Assembly: GCF_016743815.1 (NCBI RefSeq)
Contig: NZ_CP061035.1
Location: 2,544,501 to 2,608,500 of the forward strand
Length of the DNA: 64,000 nucleotides
Direction: 5' to 3'
From: Sphingomonas aliaeris
GTDB taxonomy: Bacteria > Pseudomonadota > Alphaproteobacteria > Sphingomonadales > Sphingomonadaceae
This document shows, one piece after another, positions 56,191 through 64,000 of this stretch (position 1 is the first letter of the stretch; each line of letters starts with the position of its first letter). Position numbers and translations under genes: made by a program. The notes under the pieces are model-generated. The model did not search any database and had not been told where the DNA came from. It saw nothing but the letters and a program-made list of their open reading frames with translations.

Positions 56191-56212
56191 GAACCGGACC
56201 AAATTCCCTGAT

Positions 56213-57331
56213 TTAAATCAGCGCCGACTTGTCGACCCAGGTGACCCGGCAGGCGAGATCGGCCTCCCCACTGGCGACGACCCAATGGTCCCCGGCATCG
56301 GCGATGCCGGTCGTGAAGACGACGTTGTCGAGATACATCTGGTCGCGGATCGGATCGGTCAGTTCGGGCGCGGGTTCGAGGACCGCCTGATGGCTCGTCT
56401 TGACGACCACGCTTGGATCGTTGCGGTCCAGAATCGACCAATAGGTGCGATAGATGCCGACGACCCCGTAAGGCTCGACGCCGTGCCACAGCGTCAACCA
56501 GCCTTCGTCGGTCAGGACGGGCGGTGCCCCGCCACCCATGCGCGCGGTCGCCATCGTCGCGGCATGCGGCCGGATGCCGGGCCTGTCATAGGGCTTCCAG
56601 TGCAACGCGTCGGGCGAACTCGCCAGATTGATCGACGGCCCCGCGCGCCATTCGCTGCCCGGCGGATAGGCGAAGTACAGGTCGCCGAGCGGACGGGTCT
56701 GGGCGAAATACTTGTCTGCGATCTTGCCCTCGAAGATCAGCATGTCCTTGTTCTGGTGATCCAGCACGATCCCCTCCAGCGTCCAATCCATCGCGTCGTC
56801 GGACGTGTAGAGCGTCGTCGAATGCCGTTCGGGGCTGACGGAGCAAGTCGTCATCAGATAGCGATCGCCGACCTTGCTGATCCGCGCATCCTCGACACCG
56901 TAACATTGATAATCGCGGCGCGGTTCGATCGCCTTGTCGTAATGCACCGTCACCACCGAACGACCGTCGGCGGACAGTTCGACGGGCAGCAGCCAGGACA
57001 GCGACGTCAGCGCCATCACCTTCCACCCCGCGCTCCGCATCATGAACTTGCGCGGATCTTTGGTATCGACATGTTCCAGCGGCCACGGGTCGAGCGTGTA
57101 GCCGCCATCTTCGGACCAGCGGATCGCATGGATGTGATGGTCGTGCACCGGATGCTTCAACGCCTCGGCCACGCGCACCATCAACAGCAGATTGCCGTTC
57201 GGCAGCCGCGTCATGCCCGGGTTGAACGCGCCGAGTATGTAAGTCTCCGCCCCCAGCTTCCCCGCCAATGGCGACCGGGAAAGGTCGACGTCGGCGGGGG
57301 TGAAGACGAGCTGGTCGAAAGCGAAGGTCAT
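56213..57331 (-). CDS. GH130-like glycoside phosphorylase/hydrolase
   Basis: 372 residues of the five-bladed beta-propeller type. Signature parts: ILGAFNPGMTRLPNGNLLLM, VEDARISKVGDRYLMTTCS, GGGAPPVLTDEGWLTLWHGV, YLDNVVFTTGIADAGDHWVV. GH130 enzymes act on beta-mannosides, usually by phosphorolysis in the cytoplasm; the exact substrate is unknown and no partner sugar gene is adjacent. The ATG at 57331 is the only reasonable start. It is 25 bases from the SDR stop. Confidence 0.8.
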   Translation of the reverse strand: MTFAFDQLVFTPADVDLSRSPLAGKLGAETYILGAFNPGMTRLPNGNLLLMVRVAEALKHPVHDHHIHAIRWSEDGGYTLDPWPLEHVDTKDPRKFMMRSAGWKVMALTSLSWLLPVELSADGRSVVTVHYDKAIEPRRDYQCYGVEDARISKVGDRYLMTTCSVSPERHSTTLYTSDDAMDWTLEGIVLDHQNKDMLIFEGKIADKYFAQTRPLGDLYFAYPPGSEWRAGPSINLASSPDALHWKPYDRPGIRPHAATMATARMGGGAPPVLTDEGWLTLWHGVEPYGVVGIYRTYWSILDRNDPSVVVKTSHQAVLEPAPELTDPIRDQMYLDNVVFTTGIADAGDHWVVASGEADLACRVTWVDKSALI

Positions 57332-57356
57332 GGGGTTTCCGTCCGTTTTGTCGCGA

Positions 57357-58115
57357 TTACTCGGCGGCTTCGGCGCGCGGCGTGATCGTCAATTGCTGCA
57401 CCACCGCGCGTCGCGGTTGGGTGAGCAGATAATGCACGCCGACTGCAATGTCCTCTGCACGCAGCATCTCGTCCTTGCCGATCGCCTCGCGCTGCTCTTC
57501 CGGCGAGATGTCGGGTTCCTGCATGTCCGATCCGGTCTTGCCCGGTTCGACATTCGCCACCCGGATGCCCTTCGGCCCGAGTTCGCGGCGCAGCGCCTCG
57601 GTAAAGCCCTGGATGCCGTATTTGATACCGGCATAGACGGTCGAATGCGGTCCGAGCACATGCGCGCTCATCGATCCGATCAGCACGATGTCGCCGCGAT
57701 CGACCAGCGCCGTCGCGGCCGCATGCGCCGTCAGCAGATAGGCGGTGAAGTCGGTGGCGATGGCATAGCGCAGTTCCTCCTCGCTCATCTCGCTCAGGCC
57801 CTTGGCTGCGATCGCGGCGTTGACCACCGCAATGTCCAGCCCGCCCAGCGCACGGACGCCCGCATCGACGAACGCCTTGCTCGCATCCGGCTCGGCCAGA
57901 TCGATCGTCATGCCGTCGCCTTCGCCGACCTCGCGGATCCGCGCGAGCGCGTCAGCCAGATGATCCGGGTCGCGGCCGCAGATGAAGACGTTCACGCCCT
58001 CTGACGCGAGCAACACCGCGATCGCGCGGCCGATGCCGGTCGTCCCGCCGGTGATGATCGCGCGCTTGCCCTTCAGGCTTGGCATCTCGGTATGGGCGTC
58101 GGCTGCTTGCGTCAT
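57357..58115 (-). CDS. Short-chain dehydrogenase/reductase
   Basis: 252 residues with the classical SDR layout: nucleotide-binding AIITGGTTGIGRAIAVLLAS (TGxxxGIG), NAA-type motif VVNAAIAAKG, active-site Ser in IVLIGSMSAHV, YAGIK (Tyr and Lys), and a C-terminal substrate loop. Substrate unknown. The ATG at 58115 has AGGAG a few bases upstream. A GGAAC-N16-CGTC pair on the minus strand (58164-58140) is one base off the EcfG consensus and might drive it. Confidence 0.9.
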   Translation of the reverse strand: MTQAADAHTEMPSLKGKRAIITGGTTGIGRAIAVLLASEGVNVFICGRDPDHLADALARIREVGEGDGMTIDLAEPDASKAFVDAGVRALGGLDIAVVNAAIAAKGLSEMSEEELRYAIATDFTAYLLTAHAAATALVDRGDIVLIGSMSAHVLGPHSTVYAGIKYGIQGFTEALRRELGPKGIRVANVEPGKTGSDMQEPDISPEEQREAIGKDEMLRAEDIAVGVHYLLTQPRRAVVQQLTITPRAEAAE

Positions 58116-58197
58116 ATGCGTCTCCTGCTGAGCAGAGCAGACGCCTGCGCCGGAAAGAGGTTCCACTGCCGCGACAGGGACTTGGCGTAAGAAGAGT

Positions 58198-59057
58198 TCA
58201 GTTGCTCACCCGCACCAGCAGACGGTCGATCGCGGCCTGCACCTCCGGCTCACTGAGCGTCGGCGTATGTCCGGTGCCCGCGACGGTAACGAGTTCCGCA
58301 CCCGGCAGCTTCTCTATCATCTTCCCCGCGATCTTCGCACCCAGGACATCCGACCGCTCCCCCTGATCAGCAGGGTGGGAATACCCGAGAGTGAGTCCAG
58401 CGCACGCCACATGTCCGGCCCCGCCTCGTTCCCGGGCACGCGGAACGGCTCCGCGATCTTCATGTCGTAATCCAGCACGATGCGTCCTGCAGAGTTCAAC
58501 CGGTACAGCCGCTTCGCCATCGCCAGCCAATCCTCGATGTCATAGCCCGGATAGACGTCGCCATTCGCCTCCGCGACCGCACGCGCTGCGTGCATCCAGG
58601 TCGGCCAGGTGTTCGATTTGCCGACATAGCTGCGGATGCGGCTGAGCCCCGCCGTCTCGATCTCCGGCCCGACATCGTTGAGCAACACACCCGCCAGCCG
58701 TTCGCGCGCGGTGCCGGCAAGCAGCATCGTCACGATCCCGCCGAGCGACGTGCCGAACGCGACATAGGACACGACGCCGAGTTCGCCGAGCAACGCCTCG
58801 ACATCCTGCACATAGGTGAGCGGTACGTAGCTCATCGGATCCTTGGCATAGCCGCTCTCGCCCCGCCCGCGCAGGTCGATCGCGATGACGCGCCAATCCC
58901 TCGCAAGCCTTTCCGCAACATCGGCAAAGTCCCGCGCGTTGCGCGTCAGCCCGGGAATGCACAGGATCGGCGGCTTGTCGGCGGGGCCGGGATAATCGCG
59001 GTAATGCAACCGCACCTCGTCGCGGGACCACCAATATTTATTCTCATAGGCGGCCAT
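58198..59057 (-). CDS. Alpha/beta hydrolase, with a single-base frameshift at 58359-58363
   Basis: About 286 residues once one base is added. Oxyanion region ILCIPGLTRNARDFADVAER; nucleophile elbow VAFGTSLGGIVTMLL (Ser in GTSLGG). The first frame goes wrong after IPTLLIRG; adding one base to the five-C run at 58359-58363 (coding-strand GGGGG) gives LIRGERSDVLGAKIAGKMIE, placing the acid Asp and then the catalytic His of VAGTGHTPTLSEPEV. Substrate unknown. The ATG at 59057 begins MAAYENKYWWSRDEVRLHY. It is divergent from selO. Confidence 0.88.
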
Positions 59058-59094
59058 GCTTGCGTCCTGCGGTTGGGAGCCACCATATTGCCGC

Positions 59095-60456
59095 ATGGCC
59101 CCCTCCCCGCAAGCATATCGACCCGACCCGCGCATTCTCGAACTCGGCGACGCGTTCTACGATCCCGTCGCCGCGGCGGATTTTCCACAAACGATACTGC
59201 GCTATCGCAACGACCGCGCCGCCGCGCAGGTCGGGCTGGACGCGCTGAACGACGCGGAATGGATACGGCATTTCGGGCGGTTCGAACCGCTGCCGGACAA
59301 TCTCGAACGCCCGCTGGCGCTGCGCTATCACGGGCATCAGTTCCGCGTGTACAATCCCGATATCGGCGACGGTCGCGGATTCCTGTTCGCGCAGATGCGC
59401 GACGGGCGCGATCGGCTGATGGATCTCGGCACCAAGGGCACCGGCCCGACGCCGTGGAGCCGGTCGGGCGACGGTCGCCTCACGTTGAAAGGCGGTGTGC
59501 GCGAAATCCTCGCGACCGAAATGCTGGAGGCATTGGGGGTCGAAACCTCGCGGACCTTCTCGCTGGTCGAAACGGGCGAGGCGTTGACGCGCGGCGACGA
59601 ACCCTCCCCCACACGCTCGGCCGTCATGGTCCGCCTGAGCCACGGTCATATCCGGATCGGGACGTTCCAGCGGCTTGCCTATCTGCGCGACGACGCGGAC
59701 ATGACCCGGCTGATCGCCTATGTCTTGCGCACCTATTACGGCGAAGAGGCAGGCGACGATGCGCCGCAGCGCCTGCTCGCCCATGTGGTGCAACGTACCG
59801 CAAGGTTGGCCGCCAGCTACATGGCAGCAGGGTTCGTCCACGGCGTGCTGAACAGCGACAATATCAATGTCACGGGCGAGAGCTTCGATTACGGGCCGTG
59901 GCGTTTCAACCCGACATGGGACCCGGCCTTCACCGCGGCCTATTTCGACCATCAGGGCCTGTACGCCTTCGGGCGGCAACCGGAGGCGATCCACTGGGAC
60001 GCGATGCAGCTTGCGGTATCATTACGCACCGTCAGCGAGGCGCAACCTTTAATCGACGTGCTGGAAACCTTTGCCGACTATTACCAGCCCGCCGTCTCGT
60101 CCGCGATCCTGTGGCGGCTGGGGTTCTCACCCAAGAACCCGGCCGAGGACCTCGCGCTGATCCAAGCGATCGAACCCGCGCTGCGTGAAACGGGGGTGCA
60201 GGTCGACCGCTTCTTCCACGATTGTTTCGCAATTGGCATTCCGGACAGCTACGGCCCCGCCTTCGTCGCCGCGCGTGCGATGCTCGACACCTATACGCCG
60301 CGCAAGGTGCGCAGCGACTATTGGACGGGCGAGCCCTGTTCGATGCTGATCGACGAGGTCGAGGCGATCTGGTCGGCGATCGACGAACGCGACGACTGGG
60401 CGCCGCTCTACGCCAAGGTCGCGCGCATACGAGGCATGGGCGAAGCGCTGCCCTGA
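59095..60456 (+). CDS. selO: SelO-type protein adenylyltransferase (pseudokinase fold)
   Basis: 453 residues. SelO-family (YdiU/UPF0061) proteins transfer AMP to protein Ser, Thr or Tyr in redox stress. Hallmarks: RYHGHQFRVYNPDIGDGRG, LGTKGTGPTPWSRSGDGRLT, LKGGVREILATEMLEALGVE, and the flipped active-site loop FVHGVLNSDNINVTGESFDY with its Asn/Asp metal ligands. No C-terminal selenocysteine or Cys motif is seen, and the end (RIRGMGEALP) is shorter than in long forms. The ATG at 59095 follows GGGAG and avoids overlap with the divergent hydrolase. Confidence 0.93.
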   Translation: MAPSPQAYRPDPRILELGDAFYDPVAAADFPQTILRYRNDRAAAQVGLDALNDAEWIRHFGRFEPLPDNLERPLALRYHGHQFRVYNPDIGDGRGFLFAQMRDGRDRLMDLGTKGTGPTPWSRSGDGRLTLKGGVREILATEMLEALGVETSRTFSLVETGEALTRGDEPSPTRSAVMVRLSHGHIRIGTFQRLAYLRDDADMTRLIAYVLRTYYGEEAGDDAPQRLLAHVVQRTARLAASYMAAGFVHGVLNSDNINVTGESFDYGPWRFNPTWDPAFTAAYFDHQGLYAFGRQPEAIHWDAMQLAVSLRTVSEAQPLIDVLETFADYYQPAVSSAILWRLGFSPKNPAEDLALIQAIEPALRETGVQVDRFFHDCFAIGIPDSYGPAFVAARAMLDTYTPRKVRSDYWTGEPCSMLIDEVEAIWSAIDERDDWAPLYAKVARIRGMGEALP

Positions 60457-60498
60457 ACCGCTGTAGACCAGTCCTGAAATCTAAGGCAAACACCCGAC

Positions 60499-61914
60499 AT
60501 GTCCGCCTCCGAACTCCTGTCCTATGAACCCGCGACCGGTGCGCTTTTGTGGCGCGGGGCGGTCGGCGATGTCGATGCCGAAGTGGCAGCCGCACGTGCA
60601 AGCTGGGCCGGTTGGGCCGCGCAGCCGCTGACGAACCGGATCGAGGCGTTGCGCCGTTTCGGCAACGTCGTGCGCGCCCGGCTTGAACCCTTCGCCGATC
60701 TGATCGCGCGCGAAACCGGCAAGCCCCTGTGGGAAGCGCGGACCGAAGTCGAGACGGTGATCGCCAAGGTCGACATCTCGGTAAAGGCCTATGCCGAACG
60801 GACGTCACAACGCCGGCTGGATTCTCCGATGGGCAGCCGCATGGCGCTGCGCCACAAGCCGCACGGCGTGCTGGCGGTGCTGGGTCCATACAACTTCCCG
60901 GCGCACCTGCCGAACGGGCACATCGTGCCGGCGCTGCTCGCCGGTAATGCGGTGGTGTTCAAGCCGTCCGAAAAGACGCCGGCGACCGGCGCGTTTCTGG
61001 TCGAATGCTTTCACGCGGCAGGTATACCGGAGGGGTGCGTCCGCGTCGTCATCGGCGGTCCGGCGGAGGGCAAGGCGCTGGCCGCGCATGACGGGATCGA
61101 TGGGCTGCTGTTCACCGGGTCGGCATCGACCGGCACCGCGCTGAACCGCGCATTCGCGACGAAGCCGGAGAAGATTCTGGCGCTGGAGATGGGCGGCAAC
61201 AATCCGATCATCGTCTGGGAATCGCCCGACGTCCACTCGACCGCGGCGTTGATCGTGCAAAGCGCGTTTACGACCGCCGGGCAACGCTGCACCGCCGCGC
61301 GCCGGCTGATTGTCGATACGCGCGTCTACGATCAGGTCGTCGAGCAGGTCGTCAAACTGTGCGGCAAGCTGATCGTCGACGAACCGCACGCAACGCCCGC
61401 CCCGTTCATGGGCTGCGTGATCGACAACGATTCCGCCGACATGCTGACGGAAAGCTTCCTAGAATTGATGATGCGCGGCGGTCGGCCGATCCGCCATCCC
61501 GAGCGGCCGATCACGGAACGCCCGTTCCTGACGCCCGGCCTGATCGACACGACCGATATCAGGGATCGTCCGGATATCGAACTGTTCGGCCCGGTGCTGC
61601 AGGTTATCCGTGCCGAGACGTTCGACGATGCGATCGCGGAGGCGAACAACACCCGGTATGGCCTGTCCGCGTCGTTGCTGAGCCAGAATCCGGAATTGTA
61701 CGACCGCTTCTGGGCGAATGCGCGGGCGGGGATCGTCAACTGGAACAAACCGACCAACGGTGCCTCGTCCGGCGCACCGTTCGGCGGGATCGGCTGGTCC
61801 GGCAATCACAGGCCGAGCGCCTATTATGCGGCGGATTACTGCGCCTATCCAGTCGTCAGCAACGAAGCGGACCAAGCACGCGCCACGATCGGCATCGGTC
61901 TGCGCGACGGCTGA
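60499..61914 (+). CDS. astD: Succinylglutamate-semialdehyde dehydrogenase
   Basis: Oxidises N-succinylglutamate semialdehyde with NAD+, the fourth step of the arginine succinyltransferase pathway. 471 residues with the aldehyde-dehydrogenase fold: GVLAVLGPYNFPAHLPNGHI, LFTGSASTGTALNRAF, catalytic Glu in LALEMGGNNPIIVW, catalytic Cys in TTAGQRCTAARRLIV, and the C-terminal NKPTNGASSGAPFGGIG typical of AstD. No other ast genes lie next to it, so the pathway context is elsewhere. It follows selO by 42 bases. Confidence 0.92.
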   Translation: MSASELLSYEPATGALLWRGAVGDVDAEVAAARASWAGWAAQPLTNRIEALRRFGNVVRARLEPFADLIARETGKPLWEARTEVETVIAKVDISVKAYAERTSQRRLDSPMGSRMALRHKPHGVLAVLGPYNFPAHLPNGHIVPALLAGNAVVFKPSEKTPATGAFLVECFHAAGIPEGCVRVVIGGPAEGKALAAHDGIDGLLFTGSASTGTALNRAFATKPEKILALEMGGNNPIIVWESPDVHSTAALIVQSAFTTAGQRCTAARRLIVDTRVYDQVVEQVVKLCGKLIVDEPHATPAPFMGCVIDNDSADMLTESFLELMMRGGRPIRHPERPITERPFLTPGLIDTTDIRDRPDIELFGPVLQVIRAETFDDAIAEANNTRYGLSASLLSQNPELYDRFWANARAGIVNWNKPTNGASSGAPFGGIGWSGNHRPSAYYAADYCAYPVVSNEADQARATIGIGLRDG

Positions 61915-61971
61915 CCGAGCGTCCGTCAGGTGCAAGTTGCGATCCGGCGCGCGACACCTTAGCTCGATGGC

Positions 61972-62628
61972 ATGCGCTCAACACTCCTCGTCCTCGCCGC
62001 TCTCTCCCTCGCAACGCCAGCCATCGCACAGAAGAAGCCGTCCCGCCCCCCGGCGGGTCTCGTGCGGGTGCAGATCGTCACCGATCAGGGCCCGATCACG
62101 CTCGCGCTGGAAACTCGCCGCGCGCCGGAAACGACCAAGAACTTTCTCGCCTATGTCGATGACGGGCGCTTCGACGGCGCGGTGATCTATCGATCGGCGA
62201 AGACGAAGAACGCGACCCAATACGGCTTCATCCAGGGCGGCATCCGCACAGACGCCCGCCGCATCCTTCCTCCGTTCAAGCATGAGCGGACCGACCAGAC
62301 GGGCGTTCGCCATACCGATGGTACGATATCGATGGCGCGTCGTACGGAACCGAATTCGGCCGGTGGAAACTTCTTCATCACGCTGGGCGCGCTGCCGAGT
62401 TTCGACGCGAAGGGCACGTTCCCCGGCTATGCCGCGTTCGGCCACGTCATCGGCGGCCTGGCGGTCGTGAAGAAGATCCACGATGGCGCGACCGGCGGAC
62501 GGATGGGCGGGCAGATGCTGATCCGGCCGATCCGCATCCTCAGCGCGAAGCGGCTCGACGGTCCGGCAAAGCCGACTGGGCTGGTCAAGCCGTGGCTTAT
62601 CAAGAAGCCGGAGCGCCGGTCGCGGTGA
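61972..62628 (+). CDS. Exported cyclophilin-type peptidyl-prolyl isomerase
   Basis: 218 residues with a signal peptide (MRSTLLVLAALSLATPAIAQ). The cyclophilin domain has VQIVTDQGPITLALETRRAP, YGFIQGGIRTD, MARRTEPNSAGGNFFITLGA and YAAFGHVIGGLAVVKKIHDG. The catalytic FHR stretch is replaced by VIYRSAK, keeping an Arg but not the Phe-His, so activity may be reduced. A periplasmic folding role is expected. Confidence 0.9.
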   Translation: MRSTLLVLAALSLATPAIAQKKPSRPPAGLVRVQIVTDQGPITLALETRRAPETTKNFLAYVDDGRFDGAVIYRSAKTKNATQYGFIQGGIRTDARRILPPFKHERTDQTGVRHTDGTISMARRTEPNSAGGNFFITLGALPSFDAKGTFPGYAAFGHVIGGLAVVKKIHDGATGGRMGGQMLIRPIRILSAKRLDGPAKPTGLVKPWLIKKPERRSR

Positions 62629-62725
62629 GTTCGGGGCATCACATGCCCGACCAAAAAAGATTCGCTACCCACTGACAAAGCAAGCGTCCGTTGCGAAACC
62701 GCGTGTCCGCGACCAGATCAATCAC

Positions 62726-63514
62726 ATGGCAAATCTCCTCGATCCCACCGCCCGCGGGCGCGTCATCCTCGTCGGCGCGGGACCGGGCGATCCCGGCCTT
62801 CTCACCGTCCGCGCGGTGGAGGCGCTGAAACAGGCCGACATCGTCGTTCACGACGGGCTGATCGATCCACGTGTACTCGACATCGCACCGCCGTCCGCAC
62901 AGCGGATATCGGTCGCCAAACAGCGCGCGCGCCACACGCTGTCGCAGGAAGCGATCAATGCGTTGATCGTCGCGCATGTGAAGACCGGCGCGATCGTCAT
63001 CCGTCTGAAGGGCGGCGACCCGTTCATCTTCGGGCGCGGTGGCGAAGAGGTCGAGGCCGTCCGGGCCGCCGGGCTGCCGGTCGAGGTGATTCCCGGCGTA
63101 TCGGCCGCACTCGGCTGCGCAGCGGAGGCGATGCTCCCGCTCACGCACCGCGATCACAGCAGCGCGGTCAGTTTCGTTGCGGGGCAGTGCAAGGGACTGG
63201 CCGATCAGGACTGGTCGGGTCTCGCCGGACAGGGCCGGACGTTGGTCATCTATATGGGCGTCGCGACCGCGAACGATATCGCCGACAAGCTGATGGCGGA
63301 CGGCGTCGCACCCGACATGCCCGTCGCCGTGCTGGAACGAGGGACCCTCGCCGGGCACCGCGCGATCAAGACATTGCTCGCCGATCTCGGACAGATGGTC
63401 GCGCGCGAGAAGGTTGCCAGCCCGGCGATCATCGTCGTCGGAGAGGTTGTCGATCTCAGCGACGCCGAGGACAAGCTGGCCCGCTGGGCACGTATCGCGG
63501 AGGCTGCGGCATGA
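62726..63514 (+). CDS. cobA: Uroporphyrinogen-III C-methyltransferase
   Basis: Adds two methyl groups from S-adenosylmethionine to uroporphyrinogen III, giving precorrin-2 for siroheme. 262 residues with the SAM loop LVGAGPGDPGLLTVRAVEAL, KRARH-like KQRARHTLSQEAIN, RLKGGDPFIFGRGGEEVEAV and PGVSAALGCAAEAMLPLTHR. It overlaps the DUF2849 gene by ATGA, and a sulfite/nitrite reductase follows, so the product feeds siroheme to that enzyme. Confidence 0.95.
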   Translation: MANLLDPTARGRVILVGAGPGDPGLLTVRAVEALKQADIVVHDGLIDPRVLDIAPPSAQRISVAKQRARHTLSQEAINALIVAHVKTGAIVIRLKGGDPFIFGRGGEEVEAVRAAGLPVEVIPGVSAALGCAAEAMLPLTHRDHSSAVSFVAGQCKGLADQDWSGLAGQGRTLVIYMGVATANDIADKLMADGVAPDMPVAVLERGTLAGHRAIKTLLADLGQMVAREKVASPAIIVVGEVVDLSDAEDKLARWARIAEAAA

Positions 63515-63807
63515 AGCTGCTGACCGGAAACGATCTGCCAACCGGCGACGTCATCTGGTGGACCGGCAGCGGCTGGTCCCGCCATATTGAGGATGCGGGC
63601 GACGTCGCCGATCGTGGCGAGGCGATCGGTCGCGCGGAGGAAAGCGTTCAGCACGTCACCGGACCATATGTGATCGACGCGAAGATCACCGCCGACGGCC
63701 CCCGCCCCGCCCATATCAAAGACCGGATCCGCGCTCTCGGACCAACGGTGCGCCCCGATCTGACACTCAAGCCCGCCGATCCAGAGGCGGGAAGCTGGGT
63801 TATATGA
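63511..63807 (+). CDS. DUF2849 domain protein
   Basis: 98 residues: KLLTGNDLPTGDVIWWTGSG, HIEDAGDVADRGEAIGRAEE, and the C-terminal PADPEAGSWVI. This matches the short DUF2849 family, found almost only beside siroheme-dependent sulfite reductase genes in alphaproteobacteria. Its role is unknown; the conserved place in the operon suggests a part in sulfite reduction. Starts within the cobA stop (ATGA). Confidence 0.88.
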   Translation: MKLLTGNDLPTGDVIWWTGSGWSRHIEDAGDVADRGEAIGRAEESVQHVTGPYVIDAKITADGPRPAHIKDRIRALGPTVRPDLTLKPADPEAGSWVI

Positions 63808-63852
63808 GCGCCATGCCTATCCGTCGTCGTATGACGGGATCGAAAGAGTTTT

Positions 63853-64000
63853 ATGTATAAATACGATCAATACGACCAGCAGATGGTCGACAATCGCGTC
63901 GAGGAATTCCGTGACCAGGTGAAGCGCCGGCTATCCGGTCAGATCACGGAGGATCAGTTCAAGCCGCTGCGGCTGATGAACGGCCTCTACCTGCAGTTGC
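63853..64000 (+). CDS. cysI: Sulfite/nitrite reductase hemoprotein, N-terminus (runs off window edge)
   Basis: 49 codons are visible: MYKYDQYDQQMVDNRVEEFR, DQVKRRLSGQITEDQFKPLR and LMNGLYLQL. This is the N-terminal ferredoxin-like half-domain of siroheme-dependent assimilatory sulfite/nitrite reductases. Together with cobA and DUF2849 it forms the start of a cys operon. The catalytic cluster motifs lie beyond the window. Confidence 0.85.
   Translation, partial: MYKYDQYDQQMVDNRVEEFRDQVKRRLSGQITEDQFKPLRLMNGLYLQL

Overview
The window is high-GC chromosomal DNA that looks like a member of the Sphingomonadales (Alphaproteobacteria), probably Sphingomonas-like. The evidence is the gene content and order (serS-surE-LysM/M23 protein; recG/sdhE/mfd; divL-tsaE-amgK-murU-addB-addA-trxA), a DivL-type sensor with tyrosine in place of the H-box histidine, EcfG-type promoters (GGAAC-N16-CGTT), a relic PEPxxW C-terminal sorting signal ending in VSFA, and GC-rich paired palindromes between genes. 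No insertion sequence, prophage, rRNA operon or CRISPR array was seen.

Layout. 1-5.4 kb: partial host-attachment-family gene (minus), serS-surE-LysM/M23 lipoprotein, tyrS, a PilZ protein. 5.4-11.6 kb: recG divergent from sdhE, then mfd, with REP-like repeats between them. 11.7-13.9 kb: a low-GC island with a DarTG-like DNA ADP-ribosylation toxin-antitoxin pair in reversed order (macro-domain gene first), preceded by an SOS-box-like direct repeat; the toxin frame has an early stop followed by 53 more open codons. 13.95-18.5 kb: a SnoaL-like protein and a GGDEF/EAL protein (minus), moaA-nadK, tRNA-Asn. 18.5-21.3 kb: small secreted proteins, a decayed PEP-CTERM gene, a PAS/winged-helix protein, a lipoprotein. 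21.3-29.1 kb: secA, an MDR oxidoreductase, argJ, an inositol-monophosphatase-family gene, mlaA. 29.1-40.4 kb (minus): an overlapping operon with divL (cell cycle), tsaE (tRNA t6A), amgK-murU (MurNAc recycling), addB-addA (break repair) and trxA. 40.7-46.6 kb: ahcY with a palindromic operator candidate, PAP2 protein, YqgE, peroxiredoxin, a stress-type small protein, a Gly/Tyr-rich DUF2171 protein, tRNA-Ala. 46.7-58.2 kb: secreted protease-NUDIX-extensin operon, transglutaminase, BI-1 protein, Cu/Zn SOD, nitronate monooxygenase, glycosyltransferase, CsbD, GH130, SDR. 58.2-64 kb: alpha/beta hydrolase, selO, astD, cyclophilin, and the start of a siroheme/sulfite-reduction operon (cobA-DUF2849-cysI).

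Six genes (serS, surE, argJ, addB, the extensin-like gene and the alpha/beta hydrolase) are each broken by one single-base indel, mostly a lost base in a G/C run. Since serS is essential and surE, argJ and addB are normally intact, this pattern points to uncorrected sequencing or assembly error rather than gene decay. They are annotated as single genes with the frameshift noted. Two perfect and one near-perfect EcfG promoter sit upstream of small hydrophilic or stress-type genes, suggesting a local set of general-stress-response targets.
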